From assembly GCA_031378345.1 (NCBI GenBank), contig JANNDY010000036.1, positions 1 through 64,000 on the forward strand: a stretch of 64,000 bases of DNA, given 5' to 3'. The notes under the pieces are model-generated. The model did not search any database and had not been told where the DNA came from. It was given only the letters and a program-made list of their open reading frames with translations. How positions within the stretch are numbered: the first letter of the stretch is position 1; every line of letters starts with the position of its first letter. Positions 28,170 through 37,483 of this stretch are shown here, in pieces. This DNA comes from Emticicia sp031378345. Its GTDB lineage: Bacteria; Bacteroidota; Bacteroidia; Cytophagales; Spirosomataceae. The position numbers and the translations under genes were made by a program.

Positions 28170-30506
28170 ATGATTGATAAAATAAAACCCAAACTCATTT
28201 CATTTTTTAAACACCGTTGGACTAAAATAATTTTAGTTTTTCTGGCAATATTTGTTTTACTCAACCTTATTTTCCCTCCAAAAGTACATCTCAAATATTC
28301 AACGCTTATCACCGATTCGGAAGGAAAAGTGATGCACGCATTTTTGAGTCCTGACGAAAAATGGCGAATGTTTGTTGAACTTCGAGAAATTACGCCTACG
28401 CTCCGAAAAGCCATTCTTGCCAAAGAAGATAAATATTTTAACTATCATTTTGGGGTAAATCCAGTGGCGATTTGCCGAGCGACTTTTAATAATTTGACCA
28501 ATAATCGTCGAACTTCGGGAGCAAGCACAATTACGATGCAAGTCGTCAGAATGTTGACCCCCAACAAACGAACATATTTCAATAAAATCACTGAAATTTT
28601 CCGAGCGATTCAGTTGGAAATTTTCTATTCAAAAGACGAAATTCTGCAAATGTATCTTAATCTTGTACCTTATGGCTCAAACATTGAAGGTATCAAATCT
28701 GCCTCATATTTATACTTTCAAAAATCTCCTGATAGACTAAGTTTGGCAGAAGTAACAACGCTTGCTATCATTCCAAATCGCCCAACAAGTTTACGTTTAG
28801 GTACTAAAAACCCACTGATTGTTGAAGAAAGGAATAAATGGCTAAAACGTTTTCAAAAATCACAAACATTTGATAATCAAGTCATTAACGATGCTTTGAA
28901 AGAACCTTTGAACGTTTTTCGCCACGAAGCTCCAAAAAATGCACCGCATCTTTCGCTTCGGTTGAAAAAACAATATTCCGACCAAGCTATTATTCAATCA
29001 AGCATCAAGCAAGCTACGCAAGCAAAGGTTGAGCAGATGGTTTCAAATTATATCAATCGCACACGGGCGATGAATATTCATAACGCTGCCGTGCTTGTCA
29101 TCAACAACGAAACTATGCAGGTTGAGGCATACGTAGGCTCGGCAGGTTTCAACAATAGTTTTGATGGCGGACAAGTTGACGGCGTTCAAGCTATCCGCTC
29201 GCCCGGAAGTGCTTTAAAGCCTCTTCTCTACGCCACGGCTTTCGATAAAGGCATTATTACGCCAAAAAATATCGTTAATGATGTGCCAACAAATTTTAAT
29301 GGTTTTGAACCAGAAAATTTTGACCGAAAATTCAATGGAAAAGTTTCGGTTGAGTTTGCATTGGCAAATTCGTTGAATCTTCCTGCCGTAAAAATTGTGC
29401 GAGATTTAGGCAAAAAAGATTTAATCGAACAACTAAAAAAGGCTGATTTTCAGACAGTTAAGAAGCAAGAAAAAGATTTAGGGCTGTCAATAGTTCTCGG
29501 TGGCTGTGGCGTTACGCTCGAAGAAATGACTCAGCTTTATGCAGCTTTTGCCAATAATGGAAAATGGCAGAAATGTAGTTTTAAGCATGATAAATCTTTC
29601 AAGAAAAACGAATCTTCACCTCTTATTTCCACCTCAGCAACTTACCTAATCACCGAAATTTTAGCTCAAATCAAACGCCCAGATTTGCCCAATAACTTTG
29701 ATTATACCTATCGTTTGCCAAAAATCGCTTGGAAAACAGGCACTTCTTTTGGTAAGCGTGATGCGTGGAGCATTGGCTATAATAAAAAATACACGGTTGG
29801 TGTTTGGGTTGGTAATTTTTCGGGTGAGGGAGTACCCGAACTAAGCGGAGCAGAAATTGCTACGCCTTTGCTTTTTCAAATTTTCAATACGATTGATTAT
29901 AATACTTCGAGCGAATGGTTTCGACAACCAAAAGAAGTGGTTTCTCGCCAAGTTTGTGATGAGTCGGGCGACTTGCCGAGCGAATATTGTAGCAACCGAA
30001 TTTTAGATTATTCTATCAAAGGAATTTCACATACTCGTAAGTGTACTCATCTAAAGAAATTTTTCGTAAGTAACTCAGAATCAATAAGTTACTGCACACA
30101 ATGCTTGCCGATTGACGGAAATTACAAAGGAAAACTCTATACAAACTTTGCCCCAGAATTGATTAGTTTTTATGAGTTAAAGCATATTTTGTATGAGAAA
30201 ATCCCGCCTCATAACCCGACTTGCACAAGGGTTTTCAGGACAGCGAATAATGCCCCGATTATTACAAATCCGAACGATGGAAGTGAGTATTTTATCAATA
30301 AAAATGATGCTCAACAAATGCAACTGGCTTGTCAAACTGCCAATGATGTGAAGGAAGTTTATTGGTATATCAATGACCGACTTTTGCAGAAAACACCTTC
30401 AAATAAGCCTTTTTTCTTTACGCCAACAATCGGAAAACTTAAAATTTCTTGCACCGACGATAAGGGACGAAGTAGTAATATTTGGGTGGTCGTGAAGGAA
30501 GAATGA
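28170..30506 (+). CDS. pbpC: Penicillin-binding protein 1C
   Basis: 778 residues. A membrane anchor at about 18-36 is followed by a glycosyltransferase family 51 domain (about 50-220) with KEDKYFNYHFGV (catalytic Glu86) and GASTITMQVVRM. A transpeptidase domain follows (about 290-590), with SPGSALKP supplying the SxxK serine near residue 348 and KTGT near 522. The C-terminal BiPBP_C domain (about 690-778, NPNDGSEYFI...CTDDKGRSS) marks the 1C class. It polymerises and possibly cross-links peptidoglycan on the periplasmic side. The usual alpha-2-macroglobulin partner gene is not adjacent. Confidence 0.92.
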   Translation: MIDKIKPKLISFFKHRWTKIILVFLAIFVLLNLIFPPKVHLKYSTLITDSEGKVMHAFLSPDEKWRMFVELREITPTLRKAILAKEDKYFNYHFGVNPVAICRATFNNLTNNRRTSGASTITMQVVRMLTPNKRTYFNKITEIFRAIQLEIFYSKDEILQMYLNLVPYGSNIEGIKSASYLYFQKSPDRLSLAEVTTLAIIPNRPTSLRLGTKNPLIVEERNKWLKRFQKSQTFDNQVINDALKEPLNVFRHEAPKNAPHLSLRLKKQYSDQAIIQSSIKQATQAKVEQMVSNYINRTRAMNIHNAAVLVINNETMQVEAYVGSAGFNNSFDGGQVDGVQAIRSPGSALKPLLYATAFDKGIITPKNIVNDVPTNFNGFEPENFDRKFNGKVSVEFALANSLNLPAVKIVRDLGKKDLIEQLKKADFQTVKKQEKDLGLSIVLGGCGVTLEEMTQLYAAFANNGKWQKCSFKHDKSFKKNESSPLISTSATYLITEILAQIKRPDLPNNFDYTYRLPKIAWKTGTSFGKRDAWSIGYNKKYTVGVWVGNFSGEGVPELSGAEIATPLLFQIFNTIDYNTSSEWFRQPKEVVSRQVCDESGDLPSEYCSNRILDYSIKGISHTRKCTHLKKFFVSNSESISYCTQCLPIDGNYKGKLYTNFAPELISFYELKHILYEKIPPHNPTCTRVFRTANNAPIITNPNDGSEYFINKNDAQQMQLACQTANDVKEVYWYINDRLLQKTPSNKPFFFTPTIGKLKISCTDDKGRSSNIWVVVKEE

Positions 30507-30557
30507 AAATAGGATTCGCTTGTATGACACCTATTTCACAATGAGATTAAAAACAAA

Positions 30558-30587
30558 AAGAGCGTTCTCTAAAAGGGAACGCTCTTT
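30558..30587. terminator. Terminator shared by pbpC and tuf
   Basis: An 11-bp perfect stem (AAAGAGCGTTC with GAACGCTCTTT) and a 9-nt loop between the two convergent genes. Confidence 0.8.
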
Positions 30588-30607
30588 ATATTATCAGCCT
30601 AATAAAA

Positions 30608-31795
30608 TTAAGCGATGATCTCAGTTACTTGACCAGCACCTACAGTACGTCCACCTTCACGAATCGCAAAACGAAGTCCTTTATCCATAGCAATTGCACT
30701 GATTAATTTTACCTCAATAGTGATGTTATCACCTGGCATAACCATTTCTACTCCTTCTGGCAACGAGATTTCTCCTGTTACGTCAGTTGTACGGAAATAG
30801 AATTGAGGACGGTATTTGTTAAAGAATGGAGTATGACGTCCACCTTCTTCTTTGCTCAATACATAAACCTCAGCTTTGAAATGAGCATGTGGCTTAACTG
30901 AACCTGGCTTACAAATTACCATACCACGCTTGATTGATTCTTTCTCAATACCACGTAATAATAAACCTACGTTATCTCCTGCCTCTCCACGGTCAAGGAT
31001 TTTACGGAACATCTCAACACCAGTAACAACTGATTTCAAGTTTTCTGCACCCATACCTAAGATTTCAACACCTTCAGATGAGTTGATGATACCTGTTTCA
31101 ATACGACCTGTAGCAACTGTACCACGACCTGTGATTGAGAACACGTCTTCAACAGGCATCAAGAATGGCTTGTCAGTTGCACGTGGAGGAAGTGGAATAA
31201 AGCTATCCACAGCCGCCATTAGTTCATCTATTTTTGCAACCCATGATGGCTCTCCGTTCAATCCACCAAGTGCCGAACCTTGAATTACTGGAATATTATC
31301 ACCATCATACTTGTAGAATGTTAATAATTCACGAATTTCCATTTCAACAAGTTCCAACAATTCTGGATCGTCAACCATATCCACTTTATTCATAAACACA
31401 ACCAATTGAGGAACACCAACTTGGCGAGCCAAAAGGATGTGCTCACGTGTTTGTGGCATTGGTCCGTCAGTAGCTGCTACTACAAGAATAGCACCGTCCA
31501 TTTGAGCAGCACCAGTAACCATGTTCTTAACATAGTCAGCGTGTCCCGGACAATCTACGTGAGCATAGTGACGGTTTTCTGTTGAATATTCTACGTGAGC
31601 AGTATTAATTGTAATACCACGTTCTTTTTCTTCAGGAGCATTGTCAATTGATGAGAAATCTCTCTTCTCTGCCAAACCTCTTTCTGAAAGTACCTTTGTG
31701 ATGGCAGCCGTCAAAGTTGTCTTACCATGATCGACGTGACCAATGGTACCGATGTTTACGTGAGGCTTGCTGCGGTCAAAATTTTCTTTTGCCAT
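30608..31795 (-). CDS. tuf: Elongation factor Tu
   Basis: 395 residues, full length. GTP-binding motifs are intact: GHVDHGKTT (P-loop), the effector-region threonine in RGITINTAHVEY, DCPGHADY (G3) and NKVDMV (G4). Domains II and III follow, with the conserved end GRTVGAGQVTEI. It delivers aminoacyl-tRNA to the ribosome. It is the last gene of a tRNA-Tyr, tRNA-Gly, tRNA-Thr, tuf transcription unit, an arrangement known from many bacteria. The promoter at 32460-32490 probably drives the whole unit. Confidence 0.98.
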   Translation of the reverse strand: MAKENFDRSKPHVNIGTIGHVDHGKTTLTAAITKVLSERGLAEKRDFSSIDNAPEEKERGITINTAHVEYSTENRHYAHVDCPGHADYVKNMVTGAAQMDGAILVVAATDGPMPQTREHILLARQVGVPQLVVFMNKVDMVDDPELLELVEMEIRELLTFYKYDGDNIPVIQGSALGGLNGEPSWVAKIDELMAAVDSFIPLPPRATDKPFLMPVEDVFSITGRGTVATGRIETGIINSSEGVEILGMGAENLKSVVTGVEMFRKILDRGEAGDNVGLLLRGIEKESIKRGMVICKPGSVKPHAHFKAEVYVLSKEEGGRHTPFFNKYRPQFYFRTTDVTGEISLPEGVEMVMPGDNITIEVKLISAIAMDKGLRFAIREGGRTVGAGQVTEIIA

Positions 31796-31943
31796 AATTG
31801 ATAAAGTCTATTTTTGTTGTTCTTATTATACTTAATTTAAAATAATTACTGTGCTTTAAAACAAGAGCCTTGATTAAAAATTTCTTGAACTAATTTTCAA
31901 GCAGAACGAAATCTTACATTCAAGAAAACTCTTTTTGAAACAG

Positions 31944-32015
<72 letters not shown>

Positions 32016-32060
32016 ATCTCAATTATAAATTATCAAAAATTATTTTGATAATCGAATTGA

Positions 32061-32210
32061 GCGAAAGACGGGGCTCGAATCGGTAACGACCGAACCGCCA
32101 CCACCTGAATCTTGAACTGACTATGCTCAAATTGAGCGAAAGACGGGGCTCGAATCGGTAACGACCGAACCGCCACCACCTGAATCTTGAACTGACTATG
32201 CTCAAATTGA
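32061..32210. repeat. Two 75-bp tandem units carrying a tRNA-Gly 3' end
   Basis: Two direct 75-bp units (32061-32135 and 32136-32210) abut the intact tRNA-Gly. Each begins, on the plus strand, with the same GCGAAAGACGGGGCTCGAA that forms the T-loop and 3' acceptor strand of tRNA-Gly. The remainder is unlike the 5' half of the tRNA, so neither unit can fold as a full tRNA. An imperfect palindrome GCTCAAATTGAGC marks each junction. They would be transcribed inside the tRNA-tuf precursor. Confidence 0.9.
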
Positions 32211-32282
32211 GCGAAAGACGGGGCTCGAACCCGCCACCTGAAGCTTGGAAGGCTACCGCTCTACCAAATGAGCTACTTTCGC
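32210..32282 (-). tRNA. tRNA-Gly (anticodon TCC)
   Basis: 73 nt. Acceptor GCGAAAG pairs with CTTTCGC. The anticodon loop CTTCCAA gives TCC, and one of the five anticodon-stem pairs is a T-T mismatch. D and T arms are standard. This is the intact copy next to the 75-bp repeats. Confidence 0.93.
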
Positions 32283-32314
32283 TTATATTTACTTCTATAC
32301 GACAAATTAAATAG

Positions 32315-32397
32315 TGGGGGCGGATGGATTCGAACCACCGTAAGCGTAAGCTAGCAGATTTACAGTCTGCCCCATTTGGCCACTCTGGTACACCCCC
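32315..32397 (-). tRNA. tRNA-Tyr (anticodon GTA)
   Basis: 83 nt, class II with a long variable arm. Acceptor GGGGGTG pairs with CGCCCCC (one G-U). The anticodon arm GCAGA-CTGTAAA-TCTGC gives GTA. It is the first gene of the tRNA-tuf unit. Confidence 0.95.
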
Positions 32398-32810
32398 TTT
32401 TACTTCATTTTCTATTCATTAACCAGACTTTACGATTGCCCTGTTTCTAAAAAGAGTTGCAAAATTATACCCTTTTTTTGGTTTGTCAAACACTTGATGA
32501 AAAAAAAATTTTTGAAAGTATATTTTCAAGCCTTTTTTAATATCAAAACGCCTCAATTTTTTGGTATTTTGACCATACCTGAATAAGTCATTTTTGTGTA
32601 TCAAAAAATGAAAATATGCTCAAAACTTTCATTTTTTGTACAAAAAAGCCAAAAAACTTAGCAAACGGCTACGAAAAACAGTTTTTTTTAAAATTTGTGG
32701 CACAGGCTTTGCAAACATTTACTCAATAAACTAAGAGTTAATTTCTTTGTTGTGCTTTCTTAAAATTTTATTTCAATGCGAAGTAAGATTTTATAAATTT
32801 TTATAAAATC
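32398..32810. other. Divergent intergenic region between the tRNA-tuf unit and the SdrD_B-like gene
   Basis: About 410 bp of AT-rich DNA without a gene. Apart from the tRNA-tuf promoter it holds T- and A-runs and no clear hairpin or promoter for the plus-strand gene. A short minus-strand open frame at 32419-32604 has no features of a gene. Confidence 0.6.
32460..32490 (-). promoter_or_regulatory. Consensus promoter of the tRNA-tuf operon
   Basis: Read on the minus strand this is TTTG (32490-32487), 19 bp, then TAATTTTG (32467-32460), an exact match to the Bacteroidota TTTG-N19-TANNTTTG consensus. The expected transcription start is about 55 nt before the 5' end of tRNA-Tyr. Confidence 0.8.
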
Positions 32811-35417
32811 ATGAAACATTTGCTAATGTTCCCTAAAACAATTAATAAAACATTACATTTAATTGTAGTGCTTTGCTTTTTGAATGTCCCTAATATTCAT
32901 GCCCAACTTTCAGGTATTGTATTTAAGGATTTCAATAATAATGGTATCCAAAATCCTCCAAACGAACTTGGACTACGCAATATTACAGTGAGTGTATTTG
33001 TTGGCTCATCAGGCTCTCCATTTATAACTCAAACTGATATTGACGGTAATTATAATTTTTCTGCTGGTCAAGTTCCTGTTGGAAGTAAGGTTAGGGTGGA
33101 ATTTACAGGACTTGGGACAAATAACAATGGAAAGAGTGCAGGTCAGAGTAAAACGAATGTCCAGTTTTTGACTATTCCTGTTGGAGGAGCAAATGATGTG
33201 AGTTTAGGGATTTTAACTAATAATGATTTTTGTATAGTTGATGGTACTTTAGTGTTTACGCCTTGTTATGTTAGTGGCGATGCCTTAGCTGGAGGCTCTG
33301 CTGGAGATGACGATGCTTTTGTTTCTTTTCCTTATAGTGCATCGGGTGTGGGCGGTACAACAGGACCGATGCCAACACATATTGCAAAAGCGTCAGAAGT
33401 TGGTTCTTTGTGGGGTCTTGATTATCAAGGTCGTGGAAAAGCTGTGCTTACAAGTGCTGTTGTGCGAAGACACGTTGGGCTTGGTCCCTTAGGAACGGGT
33501 GGTATTTATAAATTTAATACAATAACAAATGTTATTGAACCACTTATTGATGTTAAAACCATTGGCATTGATACCGGTCCCGACCCACATACAGATTTGC
33601 CAGCCGATAAGTTGCTAAGTAGTGAAGATGCCGCAAGTGTGGCTGCCGCCGGAACAGTCGGTATTGGCTCTATCGCTTTATCAAGTGATGAAAAAACTTT
33701 GTATTTGGTTAATCTTTATGATAGAAAATTATATAGTTGTTTTGTAGGTTCGCCTGCAGGAATACCCAATAGTGCTTCTGTAAAATCTTATGCAATACCA
33801 AACCCATGTTCGGACGGAGATTATCGTCCATGGAGTTTGAAAGAATATCAAGGCAAAATTTATTTGGGAGTTGTTTGTTCGAGCGAAACAGCACAAGATT
33901 CAACCTCACTCAGTGGTACAATTTATGAATTTGACCCAAAAACAGGTATTTTTAAAATCTTTTATCAATTTCCACTTACCTACAAACGGGGTGCTGCCGA
34001 TGCTACTGACCAATGTATAAATATTCGCTACTGGCGACCTTGGTCTAATACATTTCCAAAAGCTTGTGCAAGTTTTTTTGATAGCGACCGAGGTAAAACA
34101 GTTGGGTTTGCTATTAATCCTCAACCACTAATTGCAGATTTAGAGTTTGATACTGATGGTAGTATGATTATTGGTTTGATGGATAGGTTTGGCTTGGCAT
34201 TGGGTTTTAGAGCAATGGCTCCTATAGATGATGGAAAACTTTATGATGGTTTTGTAAGTGGTGATATTTTACGTGTTTATAATAATAATGGTGTTTACGA
34301 AATGGAAAGTAATGGTCAAGCAGGACCATTGACAGGTAGTGGAGTAGGAAATGATGAGGGGTTTGGTGGAGGAGAATTTTATGGAAGAGATTACTGGAAT
34401 TTCTTCGGAAATCCAGCCCATAGAGAAATAGCAAATGGTGGAATGATGCTTCTTCCTGGTTCAGGGGAGATTTTGTCTTCTGCAATGGACCCTGTTGATG
34501 AAGTTTATCATGCTGGCGGTTTTCAAATATTTAGTAATACTGATGGTTCGCTAATAAGAAGTTTTGCTGTTTATGCTGGCAAACCCGGCACTCTCGGTAA
34601 ATCTGGTGGCGTAGGAGATATGAAGGCAAGTTGTGGAGATGCCTTTATCGAAATAGGAAATCGTGTTTGGCATGACGTTAATAAAAATGGTATTCAAGAC
34701 CCAAATGAAGAGGGAATTGACGGTGTGGCTGTAACGCTACATGACATGGAAAAAGGCGGGATTCAAATAGCAAGTACAGTTACGGTAGATGGTGGAACTT
34801 TTCTTTTTAATAATGAAAATGTAATAGATACTGTAAAATACGAACATCATTATCAGATAAGGTTAAAAATGTTGCAAGCACCTTTAATAAGTCTTGAACT
34901 TATTGAAGTATCGCCTGGAGGAGCACCAATATTACCCGATTCTCTTGAAAATGTTGCTGAAATGCGAGATTCTGATGCTTTATTAGTGAAAATACCAAGC
35001 GTTCAAAATAGCCAAAACTTACGTAATAATGCTTTAGATAATAATGATTTTGCTGTAATTGATTTTATGACAGGGGCTATGACGCTGTCAAACCATAGCC
35101 TTGATATCGGTGTAAGCGGCTGTGTACCACCAACTTTGGTAACGGCAAGTAGCAATTCGCCTGTAAATGAAGGTTCAGCAATTAATTTGTCTGCTACAAG
35201 TTCTGGTGGGTTGAGTTATTCTTGGTCGGGTCCGAATGGTTTTTCTTCAACTTTGCAAAACCCAATAATTGCTTCGGCGGCAAATTATATGGCAGGAACT
35301 TATACTGTAACCGTTAAATCTACTGGTAATTGTGCGGCAAGTGCTACAACAATTGTAACAATAATTCAAAATTGTAAGATAGCTTGCGTACCAATAGTAA
35401 TTAGGAAATTGAAATAA
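32811..35417 (+). CDS. SdrD_B-like surface protein with Ig-like C-terminus
   Basis: 868 residues with a signal peptide (about 1-32, ending NIHAQ). A first SdrD_B-type domain (about 33-110) has FKDFNNNGIQNPPNE, a calcium-binding-like DxNxNGxxD pattern. A large central region (about 130-590), rich in Gly, Asp and Tyr, resembles a beta-propeller but is not assignable. A second SdrD_B domain (about 613-700) has VWHDVNKNGIQDPNEEGIDG, and an Ig/PKD-like domain spans about 772-850. The protein ends CVPIVIRKLK, with a basic tail after a Cys-Pro motif that could be a sorting signal and is not a classical T9SS domain. Probably exported and cell-surface attached. A strong terminator follows. Confidence 0.8.
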   Translation: MKHLLMFPKTINKTLHLIVVLCFLNVPNIHAQLSGIVFKDFNNNGIQNPPNELGLRNITVSVFVGSSGSPFITQTDIDGNYNFSAGQVPVGSKVRVEFTGLGTNNNGKSAGQSKTNVQFLTIPVGGANDVSLGILTNNDFCIVDGTLVFTPCYVSGDALAGGSAGDDDAFVSFPYSASGVGGTTGPMPTHIAKASEVGSLWGLDYQGRGKAVLTSAVVRRHVGLGPLGTGGIYKFNTITNVIEPLIDVKTIGIDTGPDPHTDLPADKLLSSEDAASVAAAGTVGIGSIALSSDEKTLYLVNLYDRKLYSCFVGSPAGIPNSASVKSYAIPNPCSDGDYRPWSLKEYQGKIYLGVVCSSETAQDSTSLSGTIYEFDPKTGIFKIFYQFPLTYKRGAADATDQCINIRYWRPWSNTFPKACASFFDSDRGKTVGFAINPQPLIADLEFDTDGSMIIGLMDRFGLALGFRAMAPIDDGKLYDGFVSGDILRVYNNNGVYEMESNGQAGPLTGSGVGNDEGFGGGEFYGRDYWNFFGNPAHREIANGGMMLLPGSGEILSSAMDPVDEVYHAGGFQIFSNTDGSLIRSFAVYAGKPGTLGKSGGVGDMKASCGDAFIEIGNRVWHDVNKNGIQDPNEEGIDGVAVTLHDMEKGGIQIASTVTVDGGTFLFNNENVIDTVKYEHHYQIRLKMLQAPLISLELIEVSPGGAPILPDSLENVAEMRDSDALLVKIPSVQNSQNLRNNALDNNDFAVIDFMTGAMTLSNHSLDIGVSGCVPPTLVTASSNSPVNEGSAINLSATSSGGLSYSWSGPNGFSSTLQNPIIASAANYMAGTYTVTVKSTGNCAASATTIVTIIQNCKIACVPIVIRKLK

Positions 35418-35456
35418 AAAAAGGGGCTATCTGAAAATCCAGATAGCCCCTTTTTT
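35417..35456. terminator. Strong bidirectional terminator
   Basis: A perfect 17-bp inverted repeat (35417-35433 with 35440-35456) with a 6-nt loop, A- and T-runs on its sides, between convergent genes. Confidence 0.9.
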
Positions 35457-35468
35457 ACGAAAGTACTT

Positions 35469-36530
35469 TTATAACCTCAGTCCAACACTCCATGCTTGCA
35501 AACCTGCGGCGTTTTTTTGCTCAACCTTGAACATTTCACTTAAATCATACCTGAAAAAGAAAGTTAAGCCTTTTCTTTTACCAAGTTCGGCGGTTAAACC
35601 GTAGCGAAAATCATTCAGTCCATAGCTACCTTTTGCTTTTACTTTTTGCCCACCATCTTCATTTTGGAGTTTTCTATAACTTCTCAAACGATAACCAATA
35701 TAGCCACCTAAACCAATTCTGAATTTTGCTTCCTCAAAGCCTAAATTAAACATCATCGGGAAGTTAATCATAGGAACAACCAACTTGGTTTTTTTTAGAT
35801 TTTGTCCAAAATCTTTGAAAACTACTTGTTTTCCTACCATATCGATAACACTATTTTCTTCAAACATAAAATTATTCCAAGCGATTTCTGGACCATAAGT
35901 AAAAGCTAAATCAACTTGTTTGCCATTAATTAGGGTTGCATTTCGTTGGAGTGAAAGTGCAACATATCTCGACCCCCAAGTGTCAAGCGATGAAGCATTG
36001 GATGGATTTTTTGTCCAATTATTTACGCCAAGATAAATGCCAAAATCACTACGAGAGAAGAACCTACCAGAGCTTTTAGATTTTTTCTTTGGTTTTTCTT
36101 CTTCATCATTATTTGATTCTCTATCATGGTCGTAGTCATTGTTTTTTTCTTCACGACTCCAATGGTCGCCATTATTTTCATTGCGAAGTGTATCTCTTCT
36201 TGAAGACATTTCTTTGGGTAATCGTGCTACTATTTTAATGGTGCGTCCATCTTGGGCAAATACCAAAATCGTATCTTGCTTTTCTCCATCATTTCCTGCC
36301 AAAACGATTGCTTTTTTTCTTTCCAAAGAATCAACTCCTATGCTTTTTAGCACATTGTCGAGATTGAGAACTTTGGGCAAGTCAAATTCCTTTTTGCTTG
36401 ATGTATAGACCGTTACACGCTTTTTAACGCCTTTGTCAGTAAATTCGACAATAGTTGTATCAGTCTTGACATTTGCTTTTGCTGTGATGCTACCTGCAAT
36501 AAGTAGCAAGATTAAGTGCAGTTTTTTCAT
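35469..36530 (-). CDS. Outer-membrane beta-barrel protein with acidic linker
   Basis: 353 residues with a signal peptide (about 1-19, ending ITAKA). Residues about 20-115 are a periplasmic-type domain, and 116-152 are a highly charged linker (HWSREEKNNDYDHDRESNNDEEEK). The rest (about 155-353) is a predicted outer-membrane barrel of the porin-like family, ending AWSVGLRL. It is the third gene of an operon after an ECF sigma factor and a probable anti-sigma factor (22 bp behind the latter), so it may be their target or sensor. I do not know a specific function. Confidence 0.7.
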   Translation of the reverse strand: MKKLHLILLLIAGSITAKANVKTDTTIVEFTDKGVKKRVTVYTSSKKEFDLPKVLNLDNVLKSIGVDSLERKKAIVLAGNDGEKQDTILVFAQDGRTIKIVARLPKEMSSRRDTLRNENNGDHWSREEKNNDYDHDRESNNDEEEKPKKKSKSSGRFFSRSDFGIYLGVNNWTKNPSNASSLDTWGSRYVALSLQRNATLINGKQVDLAFTYGPEIAWNNFMFEENSVIDMVGKQVVFKDFGQNLKKTKLVVPMINFPMMFNLGFEEAKFRIGLGGYIGYRLRSYRKLQNEDGGQKVKAKGSYGLNDFRYGLTAELGKRKGLTFFFRYDLSEMFKVEQKNAAGLQAWSVGLRL

Positions 36531-36552
36531 TGTTTTTTCGTCTAAATATTCT

Positions 36553-37446
36553 TTAATCTTTCTTCTGTAATCTTCCTATTTTTCTTTGAACAAAACCAAT
36601 CACGTCATCTCTATCTTCTTTAAAAAGATTTTCATCAACTCTCGCCAAAGCATTTTTCAAACCTATTTTTTCAAAATCAATCTTTTCGCCATATTTAAAA
36701 TGCTTGTATTCGCCATAAAGTTTTGCTATAAAAGATTTGTCATTTTCAGCCTTTTCTTCACCCAAACGCTGGACTTCTTTCAAAGACATAGCAGAATCTT
36801 GGTTGAGTGAAGGAATGACTTCTTCTTCCAAAGTTTCGGGTTCAAGAATAAGCACAATAGATTCGTCAGGAGTATTTTTGCTGACATCTGCTATTTTTGT
36901 TTCTGTTTGCTGCAAAGTTTCGACACTTGGCGTTACAAAAATTTGGGTAGTAGCCACCGAATTTTGTTCTTCGGGCGAATCATCAATAATGATTTTTTCA
37001 ATTATTATTGGCAAAATTTCATTGTTCGCAATACTCGTTTCGGGCATTGTTTTTACTTCTTTCAAAGTTGAATTTCCTGCCTTTTCAATATTGTTTTCAA
37101 GCGATTTTTTTGCTATAACTAATTGACTATCAGAACCTTGAATCGGAGTGCTTTGTGTTTTGTTTTGAATCGTGTTTTGTGCTTTTTTTGGAGCAACAAC
37201 GCTTGCCAGAGTAGCTTCGTTTGATGTATTTTTTTGCGATAAAAACCCTATTGACAAAACCGCAACGATTCCAGCGGCTGCGGCATAATAACTCCAATTT
37301 CGGTGAATAGAAAATATTCCACCTTTTGGTTTTTCTTGTTTTTCTGCTAAACGTGCCTGAAATTTCTCAAAGGCTTTTTGAGAAGGTTCTTGTCGAAATT
37401 CTACCAATTTTTTGGCAAAAAGGTCGTCAATTGGATGTTTTTTCAT
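36553..37446 (-). CDS. Probable anti-sigma factor, single-pass membrane protein
   Basis: The ATG at 37446 gives 297 residues beginning MKKHPIDDLFAKKLVEF; the longer frame would overlap the sigma gene. A short cytoplasmic domain (about 1-50, QEPSQKAFEKFQARLAEKQ) precedes one membrane segment (about 55-75, YYAAAAGIVAVLSIGFL). A long, low-complexity periplasmic part follows, rich in Ser, Thr, Glu and Val. No zinc-binding HxxxCxxC is present, so it is not a ZAS-type anti-sigma; the assignment rests on topology and on its place directly after the sigma gene (37-bp gap). Confidence 0.62.
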   Translation of the reverse strand: MKKHPIDDLFAKKLVEFRQEPSQKAFEKFQARLAEKQEKPKGGIFSIHRNWSYYAAAAGIVAVLSIGFLSQKNTSNEATLASVVAPKKAQNTIQNKTQSTPIQGSDSQLVIAKKSLENNIEKAGNSTLKEVKTMPETSIANNEILPIIIEKIIIDDSPEEQNSVATTQIFVTPSVETLQQTETKIADVSKNTPDESIVLILEPETLEEEVIPSLNQDSAMSLKEVQRLGEEKAENDKSFIAKLYGEYKHFKYGEKIDFEKIGLKNALARVDENLFKEDRDDVIGFVQRKIGRLQKKD

Positions 37447-37483
37447 TTTTATTATAATGTTCATTTTCTTGTTAAAAACTAAA

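Noticed and set aside
32023..32205. Open frame across the 75-bp tandem units
   Set aside because: It only reflects the in-frame duplication (75 is divisible by 3) of tRNA-derived DNA.
32061..32282. Integrated genomic island at the tRNA-Gly 3' end
   Set aside because: The repeated tRNA ends are only 75 bp apart and no integrase or cargo is present.
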